A DNA stretch of 64,000 nucleotides, from assembly GCA_022792885.1 (NCBI GenBank), contig JAAWBX010000036.1, forward strand, positions 248,001 to 312,000, read 5' to 3'. The position numbers and the translations under genes are program-made. Shown in pieces: positions 1 to 8,805 of the stretch (positions are counted from its first letter, which is position 1; each line of letters begins with the position of its first letter). The DNA comes from Lachnospiraceae bacterium (GTDB lineage Bacteria; Bacillota; Clostridia; Lachnospirales; Lachnospiraceae). The notes under the pieces are model-generated. The model saw only the letters and a program-made list of their open reading frames with translations, had not been told where the DNA came from and did not search any database.

Positions 1-701
1 CCGTCTCTCAAATCGGGCTGACGTTCCGCATTTTCTTTCAGATAGGAATTGCAGGAGTAATCAAAGGGAATCCACTGCTCCAAAAACCAGTGCGCGTCCG
101 GACGCTCGGCCTCCATGCCGGCCCGATATGCGGCCGGAAACGCGTGATGATCCAGAACGCGCCTGGCCAGAATCTGAAAAAGATTGTTTGAATTGACATA
201 TGCGGTGCCCGCATAGTTGTACGCCCCGTTAAAGGGAAGCGGATGGTAATGAAATTGCAGCAGATCAATTTTTTCGCATTTGTTTTCAAGAAGTTTTCTA
301 TGATAATGCCGATAGACATTTCCGAATCCGGCGTCCCGGCGCCTTGGATTGTCCCCGGTGAATCCGGCATGATCCAGACAAAACCAGTTATATACCCAGC
401 CTTTTCCGTCCGAATCCGGAAACGCATTGCGAAACCGTGCCGACATCAATTCGTCCAACATTTCATCTAACTGATCCCAGGTTGCCAGCGTCTGAATCCG
501 TTTCCCCGCAAACGCATCCGCAACAAGTTTCTCGTTTCCGCCCAGATCGATCTCCTGATTCTGCAGCTTTCTCAAATTCTCGGCGGACGCTTCCATATTT
601 ATGCCGAAAATTTCTTTCAACCGCTCAAAAGATGCCTCAACGGATTCGTATAACGGGCCCTCGGTATCAACACAATGCACCACATATACGTCCCTGCTCA
701 A
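1..701 (-). CDS. Partial DTEGP-motif protein, possibly polysaccharide-deacetylase-like
   Basis: The gene runs off the left edge, so only about 233 N-terminal residues are visible. The start chosen is TTG at 701, preceded by a strong GGAGGGG site; no ATG gives a better fit. The protein opens with a beta strand ending in HCVDTEGP, a motif I associate with WalW/polysaccharide-deacetylase-like proteins of surface-sugar loci. A later DLLQFHYHPLPF segment is rich in histidines that could bind metal. There is no signal peptide, so it would act in the cytoplasm. It is the last visible gene of the glycan operon, 12 bases downstream of neuB. Family membership is a tentative reading and the C-terminal half is not in the window. 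Confidence 0.6.
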   Translation of the reverse strand, partial: MSRDVYVVHCVDTEGPLYESVEASFERLKEIFGINMEASAENLRKLQNQEIDLGGNEKLVADAFAGKRIQTLATWDQLDEMLDELMSARFRNAFPDSDGKGWVYNWFCLDHAGFTGDNPRRRDAGFGNVYRHYHRKLLENKCEKIDLLQFHYHPLPFNGAYNYAGTAYVNSNNLFQILARRVLDHHAFPAAYRAGMEAERPDAHWFLEQWIPFDYSCNSYLKENAERQPDLRD

Positions 702-713
702 TCGTATCCCCTC

Positions 714-1760
714 CTAAAAATCCTGTAATTGTATGATCTCATCGTAAGCAAGATCCCGCTTTGCCGTTTTTCCGACAACAAATTCATAGTATTGCGGGGA
801 AATTCCGGTTCCCGGCCGTTTAAAATCGATATCCTCCCGGGAAATGATCTCGCCCGAACGGATATTCCTCGCGGCGACGATACTCCTCTGAAACGCTTCC
901 CGCCGTTCCTGGCTCTCATTTACCTGCCTCCGAAAACTCCCCAACATCTTGTAACCGACGGCCGCCGCGTCGCAGATCGCTTTCAACTCGCCCGCATCCG
1001 CGGAGATCTTATGATCCCATCCTTCCATATCCTTATCGATCGTGAAATGTTTTTCTATTACTTTTACGTTTTTGGCCAGCGACATGATCGGGGCGGTCGT
1101 CCCGACCGTGTGATCGGAATAGCCCACCGGATAGCCGAAATTCTCTCTTAACATGTCGATATTATTCAGATTGACCTCTTCGTCCCCGGGCGGATAGATC
1201 GATACGCAGTGCAGTAAAACGATCTCCTTACAGCCCTCCCTCTCCAGACAATCCACCGCGTTGTTGATCTCCGAAAGCCCGCACAGCCCCGTACTGATAA
1301 CGACCGGCTTTCGTTTCCCGGCTATATATTTTAAAAAGGGGATGTTATTCAGATCCATCGAAGCGATCTTGATAAAAGGCACCTGCAGTTCATCCGCCAG
1401 CAGATCCACTTCCCGATTCGAAAACGGCGTCGAATTAAAATCGATCCCTTTTTGATCGCAATAATCCTTCAGCTCCCGATGCTCCTTCACGCCGATATGA
1501 TACTTGTCAACGATCTGCTCCAGCGTATAATCGGTCCGATTCCGGTAATCGTCTCTTAAAAAATAATTATCTTCATACGTTTTCCTGGAAAAAATCGAAT
1601 CCTTCGACCAGGATTGGAACTTGACACAATCCGCGCCGCAGCGCACCGCCTCATCTATCATCTTTTTGGCCAAAATCATGTCGCCATTGTGATTCGCACC
1701 GATCTCGGCGATCACATACGGCTTTGCCGCGTCCCGGCACAAACTCAAATAATCAAACAT
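714..1760 (-). CDS. neuB: N-acetylneuraminate/legionaminate-type nonulosonate synthase
   Basis: 348 residues. NeuB-family enzymes condense phosphoenolpyruvate with a six-carbon N-acetylated sugar (ManNAc or a diacetamido analogue) to make a nine-carbon nonulosonic acid in the cytoplasm. The N-terminal TIM-barrel shows the family's VIAEIGANHNG segment and a CVKFQSW strand, followed by a GYSDHT loop and a VIEKHFT segment. A C-terminal SAF/antifreeze-like domain (about residue 280 onward, ending near GKTAKRDLAYDE) completes the usual length. The ATG at 1760 is preceded by AAGGGGTG; an upstream in-frame extension lacks support. It lies next to neuA in the operon. Whether the product is sialic, legionaminic or another nonulosonate cannot be told from sequence, but the CBS-nucleotidyltransferase gene at 4618 favours a legionaminic-like route. 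Confidence 0.93.
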   Translation of the reverse strand: MFDYLSLCRDAAKPYVIAEIGANHNGDMILAKKMIDEAVRCGADCVKFQSWSKDSIFSRKTYEDNYFLRDDYRNRTDYTLEQIVDKYHIGVKEHRELKDYCDQKGIDFNSTPFSNREVDLLADELQVPFIKIASMDLNNIPFLKYIAGKRKPVVISTGLCGLSEINNAVDCLEREGCKEIVLLHCVSIYPPGDEEVNLNNIDMLRENFGYPVGYSDHTVGTTAPIMSLAKNVKVIEKHFTIDKDMEGWDHKISADAGELKAICDAAAVGYKMLGSFRRQVNESQERREAFQRSIVAARNIRSGEIISREDIDFKRPGTGISPQYYEFVVGKTAKRDLAYDEIIQLQDF

Positions 1761-1803
1761 CTTATCACCCCTTTTTCCGATATCCCGCGTAAATGTGCGT
1801 TTC

Positions 1804-2508
1804 TTACTTCTCTCCTGCTTTATGTCTCCGTTTTTGCAGGATATATTCGGCGTATTCAAAATCTTCCCATGTATCAATGTCTACAGATTCCGTTCGGTTC
1901 ATAATATAAGGAACGGTCCGTTCACAGTAATACGTCCGCTTCTCTTTTAACAGATTATAATCCAGAATATAAATCGCTCCGTTGGGAATATAGGAAGTCT
2001 TATTATCCTGCCGGTTATGAACATTCCCGTTTTCCAATCCATACCCTTCCGAATATAAAAATCCCTCCCTGTTTACGGAAAGATACCAGCTCGCCGGTAC
2101 ATCCGCCCGGACAACGGAGATCAATGTCTTCGCCTTTTCCCGGTCAAACAAAGCATACGCTTCCTCTATATGCCGGGATGTCCGCAGCGGCACGGTAGGA
2201 AGCAGCACCATAAACGGCCGCTTCTGATACGCCACACCCAGCCGCTCCACCGCGTCCAGATAAACATCGATCGCGGAAGCGCTGTCGGACGCCAGTTTTT
2301 CCTCCCTGAGAAACGGAACTTCCGCCCCGTACTCCCGGGAAATCTCCGCGATCTTCGCGTCGTCGGTACTGACAATGACCCGGTCGATCCGTTCGCAGGA
2401 GCGCGCCGCCTCGATCGTATAAGCGATCAGCGGTTTCCCATCCAGATTTTTTATATTTTTTCCCGGCAGCCCTTTCGAGCCGCCTCTCGCCGGAATGATC
2501 GCCAACAT
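1804..2508 (-). CDS. neuA: CMP-nonulosonate (acylneuraminate/legionaminate) cytidylyltransferase
   Basis: 234 residues, full length for the single-domain class. It activates the nine-carbon sugar made by NeuB by transferring CMP from CTP, giving the donor for a glycosyltransferase. The N-terminus IIPARGGSKGLPGKN is the nucleotide-binding signature, and RVIVSTDD plus the LLPTVPLR region fit the family fold. The gene lies between neuB and the methylase with short gaps, consistent with one transcript. It is distinct from the cytidylyltransferase domain at 10793-12139, which handles phospho-alcohols rather than nonulosonates. The exact sugar is inferred from context only. Confidence 0.93.
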   Translation of the reverse strand: MLAIIPARGGSKGLPGKNIKNLDGKPLIAYTIEAARSCERIDRVIVSTDDAKIAEISREYGAEVPFLREEKLASDSASAIDVYLDAVERLGVAYQKRPFMVLLPTVPLRTSRHIEEAYALFDREKAKTLISVVRADVPASWYLSVNREGFLYSEGYGLENGNVHNRQDNKTSYIPNGAIYILDYNLLKEKRTYYCERTVPYIMNRTESVDIDTWEDFEYAEYILQKRRHKAGEK

Positions 2509-2523
2509 GATATTCCCTTTCTC

Positions 2524-3147
2524 TCACCTTTTCATCAATAGAAACCAGTTAAAATCATCCATCGGAAACGCTTTGTCACGATGATAAATAAATCCGTAAT
2601 CCAGCAGATCCAGATCCGGGTATTTTTCCATCATTTCCCCGGCAAAATCCCTTTTACACAACTGTCCGTCATGCCCTCTGTAATTGACGTTTACCGGAAC
2701 CGGATTGTAATACTCGATAATCAGAATATATTTCCTGCTGTAACGATATAAACTTTCATATACTTCGTCCAGCTTTTCCAGATCGATATAGACCAGCACT
2801 CCGTTTACCAGCGTCAAGTCGTATTGTTTCTCCGTCTTAAAATCATAAATCGATGTGTTGTATACGTGAACGTTCTCTATTTTCCCGCATTCCTCCGCCG
2901 CCTTCTGGTTGATCTCGACCACATCCATTTGAATATCCGGATACAGTCTCTGCAGCGCAATCTCATTGTATCCAATATTGCTTCCGATCTCCAGAGACGC
3001 GGTAATATAATCCGCGCGCGAAAGGCACTTCGCCAGATTCCCAACCCGGCATGATATCATCTTCTCGCCATGGCGATTTCTGTCCGTATATTCATTGCCG
3101 AAGCCGCCTTTCCAGAAATTTTCATGTGAAGTTTTTTCTCTTGTCAT
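2524..3147 (-). CDS. Nonulosonate (pseudaminate-type) biosynthesis-associated methyltransferase
   Basis: 207 residues. The N-terminal pattern FWKGGFGNEYTDRN is characteristic of the SAM-dependent methylases called pseudaminic acid biosynthesis-associated. The SAM-binding glycine motif follows as LEIGSNIGYN, with an acidic residue at the end of strand two (DVVEIN) and a motif IV-like YDLTLVNGVL. It most likely methylates a nonulosonate or an intermediate, but the acceptor is not known. The gene sits between neuA and a glycosyltransferase-like gene, 15 to 18 bases from each. The start at 3147 has a GGGGAGG site about 12 bases upstream, which is a little long. Confidence 0.82.
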   Translation of the reverse strand: MTREKTSHENFWKGGFGNEYTDRNRHGEKMISCRVGNLAKCLSRADYITASLEIGSNIGYNEIALQRLYPDIQMDVVEINQKAAEECGKIENVHVYNTSIYDFKTEKQYDLTLVNGVLVYIDLEKLDEVYESLYRYSRKYILIIEYYNPVPVNVNYRGHDGQLCKRDFAGEMMEKYPDLDLLDYGFIYHRDKAFPMDDFNWFLLMKR

Positions 3148-3165
3148 ACGATGGTTTTCCTCCCC

Positions 3166-3987
3166 TTAATTTTCGATTGCCTTCAATAAATTCCACCAAA
3201 AATATGTATCCCGCGCATCCGCACGTTCACAATTCTCCAGCTTCTGATACTGCCGGCATTTTTCGGCGTAATAAGCGTGATATTTTTTCAGACTCGCGTA
3301 ATGTTTCTGTTTTACCTCGAGTTCGCGCCGGATATTCGTCTCACTGAAATTCGTCTCCCCGGCGATATTGTTCGCATGCAAGCGATATACCGTAAAACAG
3401 TCCTCTACCTTTCTTCCGCAGAAACCTTCCAGCAGAAGACGGGAAAACAGATACCAGTCAAAAATTTCATATGAAAATTCTTCTAAAGAATCAATAAAAT
3501 CAAAACATATTTTCCGCATATTAAAAGCCGCATTCGACAACCCCAAAAAATTGCACTCGCCGATCTCCTTAAAATCACACACTTTCTTCGGCAATTCCGG
3601 CATCATTCGGGCGCCGCGCATACTTCTCAATTCATTGTAAAAAAAAGTATCTTCCGGATTTTCCGTCCAAACGCGCTTCACGCGCGCCACACGCGTACCT
3701 GAAAGACGATCGTCGCAGTCTCCCAGGATCAGCAAATCCACCCGCCTTTGTTTCGCCTGTCGCAAAAGTTCGATCCGCAACTGAGCCGGCGTCTTGCCCG
3801 GTACAAAAATCACCTCCGCCGAAAGAGAATACCCTGACAGTATTCTCCGCAGTTCCTGCGGATCCATATCATCATTCAGCAGCAGCAAAGAAAAATCGTC
3901 CGTCGTCTGCTCCGCGATCGACTGAAAAAAATCATTCAGATAAGCTTCCGCCTTCCGATATACGACGCTTCCCAACACGGCTCTCAT
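3166..3987 (-). CDS. Family 2-like (GT-A) glycosyltransferase, putative
   Basis: 273 residues. The N-terminus VLGSVVYRKAEAYLNDFF followed by LLLLNDDMD resembles the nucleotide-sugar-binding half of GT2 enzymes, and LLILGDCDD fits the DXD-type metal/sugar-nucleotide site. The family would transfer a sugar from an NDP- or CMP-activated donor in the cytoplasm. The similarity is modest and the C-terminal half is lineage-specific. The ATG at 3987 overlaps the neuD stop codon (ATGA) and has GGGGGACAGG upstream, which argues for translational coupling with neuD. It may be the transferase that uses the CMP-nonulosonate, but nothing in the sequence proves the donor. Confidence 0.7.
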   Translation of the reverse strand: MRAVLGSVVYRKAEAYLNDFFQSIAEQTTDDFSLLLLNDDMDPQELRRILSGYSLSAEVIFVPGKTPAQLRIELLRQAKQRRVDLLILGDCDDRLSGTRVARVKRVWTENPEDTFFYNELRSMRGARMMPELPKKVCDFKEIGECNFLGLSNAAFNMRKICFDFIDSLEEFSYEIFDWYLFSRLLLEGFCGRKVEDCFTVYRLHANNIAGETNFSETNIRRELEVKQKHYASLKKYHAYYAEKCRQYQKLENCERADARDTYFWWNLLKAIEN

Positions 3988-4616
3988 AAACCTGTCCCCC
4001 GATTCCATACGCCATAAACCGTCGTATCCCCAGGCACATCCTTCAGCACCGTACTCCCCGCCCCGATACGACTGCCGGACTCTATGCTCACCCCTTGAAT
4101 AACGGTGGCATTCGCCCCCACAAAAACATGGTCCTTAACCATCACGTTTCCGCACAGCACGGCGCCGACCGACACATGGGAAAAATCCCCCACCCGAGTC
4201 TCATGTTCCACCACAGATCCCGAATTGATAATACACATTTTTCCTACTTCACTCTTCGCATTGAGAATAGCCCCTTTTCCCACATAAGTTCCCTCTCCGA
4301 TGCGAACATCCCCCGCCAGGATCGCCGATTTGTCAATAATGACCGGCAGCCGGAAACCGATCTCTTTCACTTCTTTATACAGGCGGTCCCGGCTGCCGGT
4401 CCCTCCCAGATAACCGACGCAAATTGCCGCGCAACCGACCCCGCCGGCAAAAATATCCGGCAGCCTCTCGTCCGTCCCCAGATAGGGACAGGACGTCTTC
4501 GCGTTCCCCCGCTCCACATCCGTGTAACCTACGATCTCATATTCCCCCATATGCGCTATGCTGTCGGAAATACTCTCCGCATGACCGCCATATCCGATCA
4601 AAACGATTTTCTTCAT
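3984..4616 (-). CDS. neuD: NeuD/PglD-family sugar O- or N-acetyltransferase
   Basis: 210 residues. An N-terminal Rossmann-like UDP-sugar-binding part (KKIVLIGYGGHAESI) is followed by a left-handed beta helix of hexapeptide repeats (IGEGTYVGKGAILNAKS, then VKDHVFVGANATVI). This is the organisation of NeuD and PglD, which acetylate sialic acids or amino-sugar nucleotides from acetyl-CoA. The helix contains the expected catalytic-type histidine region (SVVEHETRVGDFSHV). It precedes the GT2-like gene with a 4-base overlap and follows the CBS-nucleotidyltransferase gene by one base. Placement in a nonulosonate operon supports acetylation of the nonulosonate or its hexose precursor. Confidence 0.88.
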   Translation of the reverse strand: MKKIVLIGYGGHAESISDSIAHMGEYEIVGYTDVERGNAKTSCPYLGTDERLPDIFAGGVGCAAICVGYLGGTGSRDRLYKEVKEIGFRLPVIIDKSAILAGDVRIGEGTYVGKGAILNAKSEVGKMCIINSGSVVEHETRVGDFSHVSVGAVLCGNVMVKDHVFVGANATVIQGVSIESGSRIGAGSTVLKDVPGDTTVYGVWNRGTGL

Positions 4617-4617
4617 C

Positions 4618-5688
4618 CTAAATTCCCTCGAAGCTTTTTTTCATCTTTTCCAGCTCGTCGATCTGCCCCATATCCAGCCATGCGGATTCACGGATCGGGT
4701 ATACCCCTACCGGATTCCCCCGCTCTTTATGTTTCTCTATAATCTCGGGAAAGCCTATAAACGTATGTTCCGGCACTTCCTCTAATACATCGGAATCCAC
4801 CACGTAACAGCCCGTATTCGTAAAAAAAGATACCGTCGGCTTTTCTTCCAGGGATTCCACCGTCCCATGCGACCCGATATGAACGATCCCATAAGGTATT
4901 TCAAAATTTTTCAAAGAGCAGATCATACTGATCCGATTGCCGCTTTTCTCATGAAATTCAAAGATTTTCGAAAAATTATCCCTTATTAAAATATCGCAAT
5001 TCGTCAGAATAAACGGGCCCCTGATCTTATCTTTTAAAAGCGACAGCCCGCCTCCCGTCCCCAGCGGCTCCTCCTCGTCCAAATAGTGAATCTGATATTC
5101 ATGTTCCATTTCGTTAAAATAAGCCTTGATCATATTCCTTTTATAATTAAGAATAAGAAAGAAATCTCTGCATCCGAATTTACGGAACTGATCTATGATT
5201 CTTTCCAGTATGGGTTTGTCCCCGACCGGAATCAAGGGTTTCGGAAGTACCTGCGTATAAGGCAGCAGACGGGTCCCTTTTCCGCCCGCCATAATGACGA
5301 CCGGCACGTCTTTTAACCGATCGGTAGTTTCATAAACCTCTTCCGGCTCATTGCGATTGTTAAAAACGATATCCACAATCTCGCGTCTGTGGTTGACAAT
5401 GGGCAAAGCCCGCATCCGCCTTTTTACCAGCTCATCCACCGCGTGTTCTTTATTCGAATCCGACAAAAAACAGGGATCTTCCTGCATAACTTCGGAAACT
5501 TTCCTATTCAGATTCCCCGTCTGAATAAGCCATCTGCGGATATCTCCGTCCGTGAGAGTCCCTATCAATTGATTCGCGGTATTCACAATGAATAAAATCC
5601 CGCTTCCGGTAACGTCAATTTTTTTCATCGCTTCGACGATCGTCATTTCCGGATAACCGGTATGTTTCTCCAATTCCCTACGTTCCAT
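4618..5688 (-). CDS. CBS-domain/nucleotidyltransferase fusion (PtmE-like sugar-1-phosphate guanylyltransferase)
   Basis: 356 residues. Tandem CBS motifs occupy roughly residues 8-120 (IVNTANQLIGTLTDGDIRR; MRALPIVNHRREIVDIV). A nucleotidyltransferase domain follows from about 128, with the signature VVIMAGGKGTRL, the lysine loop VLPKPLIPV, and an FILTNCDIL metal-binding motif. The same two-part layout is found in the PtmE enzyme of the Campylobacter legionaminic acid pathway, which makes GDP-glucosamine. That parallel, plus neuB, neuA and neuD beside it, is the best argument for a legionaminic-like end product. The nucleotide used cannot be decided by eye. It is one base upstream of neuD. Confidence 0.85.
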   Translation of the reverse strand: MERRELEKHTGYPEMTIVEAMKKIDVTGSGILFIVNTANQLIGTLTDGDIRRWLIQTGNLNRKVSEVMQEDPCFLSDSNKEHAVDELVKRRMRALPIVNHRREIVDIVFNNRNEPEEVYETTDRLKDVPVVIMAGGKGTRLLPYTQVLPKPLIPVGDKPILERIIDQFRKFGCRDFFLILNYKRNMIKAYFNEMEHEYQIHYLDEEEPLGTGGGLSLLKDKIRGPFILTNCDILIRDNFSKIFEFHEKSGNRISMICSLKNFEIPYGIVHIGSHGTVESLEEKPTVSFFTNTGCYVVDSDVLEEVPEHTFIGFPEIIEKHKERGNPVGVYPIRESAWLDMGQIDELEKMKKSFEGI

Positions 5689-5706
5689 TTATGCCGACCT
5701 CACGTA

Positions 5707-6867
5707 TCATTTTTTGCCGTTTCCCGCCTCATTCAACACCCGACGATAATATTCAATATATTCCTCCGCTACCCGTTCCATCGTAAAACGTGCGGAATAT
5801 TGTAGAATTGCTTCTCTGTCCCAATCCCGAAGCGCCCAGTTTCCGACGGCCTCCGCCAACATCTCGTCCGTCCGCTCTTTCACCAGACAAATCGCGTTCT
5901 CGTCGTCCAAATCCATCGCGCACTCAATATCGGAAAACATGATAACCGGAAGACCGCAGGCCAAAGCCTCCAGAGCGGCAATACTTAAGCCCTCCAGCCT
6001 GCTCGGCATAATAAGGCCATCCGAAACGGAGTAATACTCTTTCATCTGCACGCTGTCCAAAACTCCGACATATTTCAAAGAATCTTCCAATCCCGCTTCC
6101 TTTATGGCTCTTTGAAGCCGTCCCTCTAACCGGTCGTTTCCGCAGAATAGGACCCCGATCTTTTCTCTTACCGATTTCGGCAGTATCCGAAATGCTCTCA
6201 CGACCTGCATCTGATTTTTTCTGTCCGTTATTTTCCCCGGACAAATCAGAAGTTTTTTTCCCTGAAACCCCAATTTCTCTTTCAAATCCGTCTCGATTCG
6301 CTCGAATCGGAATGTCGTACCGTTCTGTATCACACACAACTGCGCAGGTTTCAAATGCGGAAAATCCCTGGTGAGCTTGGGCATGATCCCTTTACTCACA
6401 GACACCACATGAATATCCGGCATCGTATACACTTCTTCCTGCCAAAGGATATCCCTGTCCTCCACCACGGAAATCTTCTGATCTTTCCCGATAAAACTGT
6501 GCGCGGTGAATATATAGGGGATCCGCTTCCGACAACATATTCTCATACAGGCGCGGCAAAAATCCCCACTGTCATGAACATGTACGATATCCGGCCGTAT
6601 CTCAATCAATGCCTTCTCAAACGCCGCCGCCAAGATCTCCAGACGGGATTTCCCCGCCGATTCCTCCGCGACGCTCTCCGTATCCACAATATGAATATTT
6701 CCCAGATCCGTCTTCGGCAGGTACTCTTTCCCCAACAGCAAATAGGACTCGACCTTCCGACCCAGATATTCGCATAAATCGCGCACGACGATCAGCCCGG
6801 TCTTGTCATCGGAAAAACCGTGCAGCTTGTCGTCTGATATTTTCCAAATAACGGACAATACTTTCAT
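5707..6867 (-). CDS. Family 4 (GT-B) glycosyltransferase
   Basis: 386 residues. An N-terminal acceptor-side Rossmann domain (VHVHDSGDF, YIFTAHSFIG) is followed by a GT4 donor domain with LLICPGKITDRKNQ and the EX7E-type signature in PSRLEGLSIAALEALACG. Such enzymes use NDP-sugars and retain anomeric configuration, working on the cytoplasmic face of the membrane. The ATG at 6867 directly follows the stop of the upstream gene and has GAGGAAT before it, so an upstream in-frame extension is not used. The sugar and acceptor are unknown. It probably builds the glycan that the other genes of the operon decorate. Confidence 0.88.
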   Translation of the reverse strand: MKVLSVIWKISDDKLHGFSDDKTGLIVVRDLCEYLGRKVESYLLLGKEYLPKTDLGNIHIVDTESVAEESAGKSRLEILAAAFEKALIEIRPDIVHVHDSGDFCRACMRICCRKRIPYIFTAHSFIGKDQKISVVEDRDILWQEEVYTMPDIHVVSVSKGIMPKLTRDFPHLKPAQLCVIQNGTTFRFERIETDLKEKLGFQGKKLLICPGKITDRKNQMQVVRAFRILPKSVREKIGVLFCGNDRLEGRLQRAIKEAGLEDSLKYVGVLDSVQMKEYYSVSDGLIMPSRLEGLSIAALEALACGLPVIMFSDIECAMDLDDENAICLVKERTDEMLAEAVGNWALRDWDREAILQYSARFTMERVAEEYIEYYRRVLNEAGNGKK

Positions 6868-6868
6868 A

Positions 6869-8782
6869 CTATTCCTCAACCTTTTCTTTCCGCCTGTATA
6901 GCAGATCCGGCCTCCATTCATCCAGTTTTCCAAACACATCCCCCATCTGTGAAAGGATCTTCTTGTGCCGCTCTTCTGTCCATTCTTTCATATATTCCCC
7001 GTATTTCCAGGTGCCGAGGTCCCTCCCATGGCTCTGGAGTTCCAGTCTGTCCATCGCCAGCAAAGGATTTTCAAAAAACAACGTGCGGTACGGAATGTAC
7101 TCCCAGTCATAATACAGATAATTCAAACAGTAAAACTGATACAGCCCTTCTTCGTCGGACTTCTTCTCCAACTCGCCCAGTCGGAAAATCAAATCGTCAT
7201 ATTCTTCTTTCGTTTTCGGATTCCAGGTGAAATCAAAAGAACTGTGCGGATTGATCCCGGCGTGAATGACCTGTATCCCGATCTCCGGGTACTCATGCCC
7301 GATGGTCCCGTAAACCGTAAGCGCGTACGCCACCCCCTCCTCCTTTAGCTGTAACGGGGATACATCTGAGGGGATCTTCTTTATCCGGGGGTATCGCTCC
7401 AGAAGCCTGTCAAGAATAATCATGTCTCTTCTCTGAGCGAACGGATGCATTTTCAGATACCAATCGTAGTCCGGCGTCCGGTTCGAAAGCTCACCCAGAT
7501 GACACAGCCACGAAAAATAATTGTTGTCAAATATCTGTTCCCCGCACCAATAACAATCCTCCTCAAATATATGCGGGCATATCATAACTTTTATTTTATC
7601 GTTATCCTCCAGGATACGCCGGCTCTTCTTTTTTTCCGCAAACGTAAAATTGTTTTTGTTTGTGTAAAAAACTTCCTCCGTTCCTCCCTGCAGCCTCTTT
7701 TTGATATGCTCCTTCGCCCATTTCAATCCTTCGCTTTGTTCCCTGGGCGTCAACTGCTTCCACATCTCTTTAAAATACGGGTAAGAGGGCCGATCGCAAA
7801 AATCCAGCGTCATTTTTGCCATCTTATATTCCAGCGCGTAAGTAGGTATCCCCTTCGTAACGGCAATATCCCGGATATAGCCGTCCCAGGAGACGCCGTC
7901 GGCAAGCAGTACGATTTTAATATCATTCTCAAATATGTAGTGATACCAGAACACGATCGTCCGAATCGCTTTCTTCAAAACCGAGGACATTTTTTCACTC
8001 TTGGGGTCAAAATCCGGTATATACATGCGCAACAAATTCCGGACGATGGTCGTACCGAAAGAAATTCCATACACAGTAATGTTTTTCCAGTCCTCCCAAG
8101 TCGACAAATTTTTCCAAATATCCGAAAAAATCCGGTCCGCTTCCTCTTCCTGTCTCTCATCCGGTTCCGGATCTATAATAGTATTCACATTAAATGCCCG
8201 GTAAATATTCCGGATCACTTCCGAAACATTGGCATGACCGGAGCCGAAACGAAAATATCCGCAGATCTCGGCATCATATTTTTCCGCAAAATAATTGCCG
8301 CAATAAGCATAAATGGTCGACAGCAGATCATGCCGGTTATCAAACATTAGCAGCACTTTTCTTTCACTGCGTTCTCTTTTATAGGGCGCCCAGACTTTTT
8401 TCAGAAAATCAATATACTTTATCGTATTTTCATCATAATGGAATAAATGCATATCATCCCAGACAAAAAAATCGACTCCCGGAAACAGCCCCGCTTCTTT
8501 CAACTGATCGCAGATCTCCATGGCATAACGATAGACGATCACGAGAATCGGCTGCCTTTTCTCTCTCCTCTCCAGAGCTTCCTTCAGACCGATAATCTCT
8601 TTCCCGCAGAAAAAATGTCCTTTGCCAGCCCGGTTGTTGTCAATGTACGCCAAAATATCCACGTAGCGGGACAGATCTTTCTCCGCCTGCTCTGCATCCA
8701 CGCCCGCTCCAAAAATAAATACTTCCTTTCCCGAAAACAGCCGCCTGCATTCCTCTCGATTCAAAAAAACGTCTCTGTTCAT
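6869..8782 (-). CDS. Large surface-glycan protein with Rossmann-like N-terminus, function unknown
   Basis: About 637 residues and not recognised with certainty. Residues 1-110 contain a nucleotide-binding-like fold (EVFIFGAGVDAEQ, then DILAYIDNNRAGKG), the same kind of module as in NeuD-like proteins and in the neighbour at 9655. The long middle and C-terminal part has glycan-transferase-like features (WYLKMHPFAQR resembling the conserved HP of capsular transferases) but no clear catalytic signature. There are no transmembrane segments. The start is uncertain: ATG at 8782 is used, while a GTG at 8809 overlapping the licD stop is also possible. Position suggests a glycosyl- or glycerophospho-transferase role. 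Confidence 0.6.
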   Translation of the reverse strand: MNRDVFLNREECRRLFSGKEVFIFGAGVDAEQAEKDLSRYVDILAYIDNNRAGKGHFFCGKEIIGLKEALERREKRQPILVIVYRYAMEICDQLKEAGLFPGVDFFVWDDMHLFHYDENTIKYIDFLKKVWAPYKRERSERKVLLMFDNRHDLLSTIYAYCGNYFAEKYDAEICGYFRFGSGHANVSEVIRNIYRAFNVNTIIDPEPDERQEEEADRIFSDIWKNLSTWEDWKNITVYGISFGTTIVRNLLRMYIPDFDPKSEKMSSVLKKAIRTIVFWYHYIFENDIKIVLLADGVSWDGYIRDIAVTKGIPTYALEYKMAKMTLDFCDRPSYPYFKEMWKQLTPREQSEGLKWAKEHIKKRLQGGTEEVFYTNKNNFTFAEKKKSRRILEDNDKIKVMICPHIFEEDCYWCGEQIFDNNYFSWLCHLGELSNRTPDYDWYLKMHPFAQRRDMIILDRLLERYPRIKKIPSDVSPLQLKEEGVAYALTVYGTIGHEYPEIGIQVIHAGINPHSSFDFTWNPKTKEEYDDLIFRLGELEKKSDEEGLYQFYCLNYLYYDWEYIPYRTLFFENPLLAMDRLELQSHGRDLGTWKYGEYMKEWTEERHKKILSQMGDVFGKLDEWRPDLLYRRKEKVEE

Positions 8783-8805
8783 CCTGTTTCTACCGCCGCC
8801 CTTTG

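Noticed and set aside
38-427. An open frame on the minus strand of about 129 codons
   Set aside because: It is in a different frame from the real gene that starts at 701 and encodes the DTEGP-type protein across the same region.
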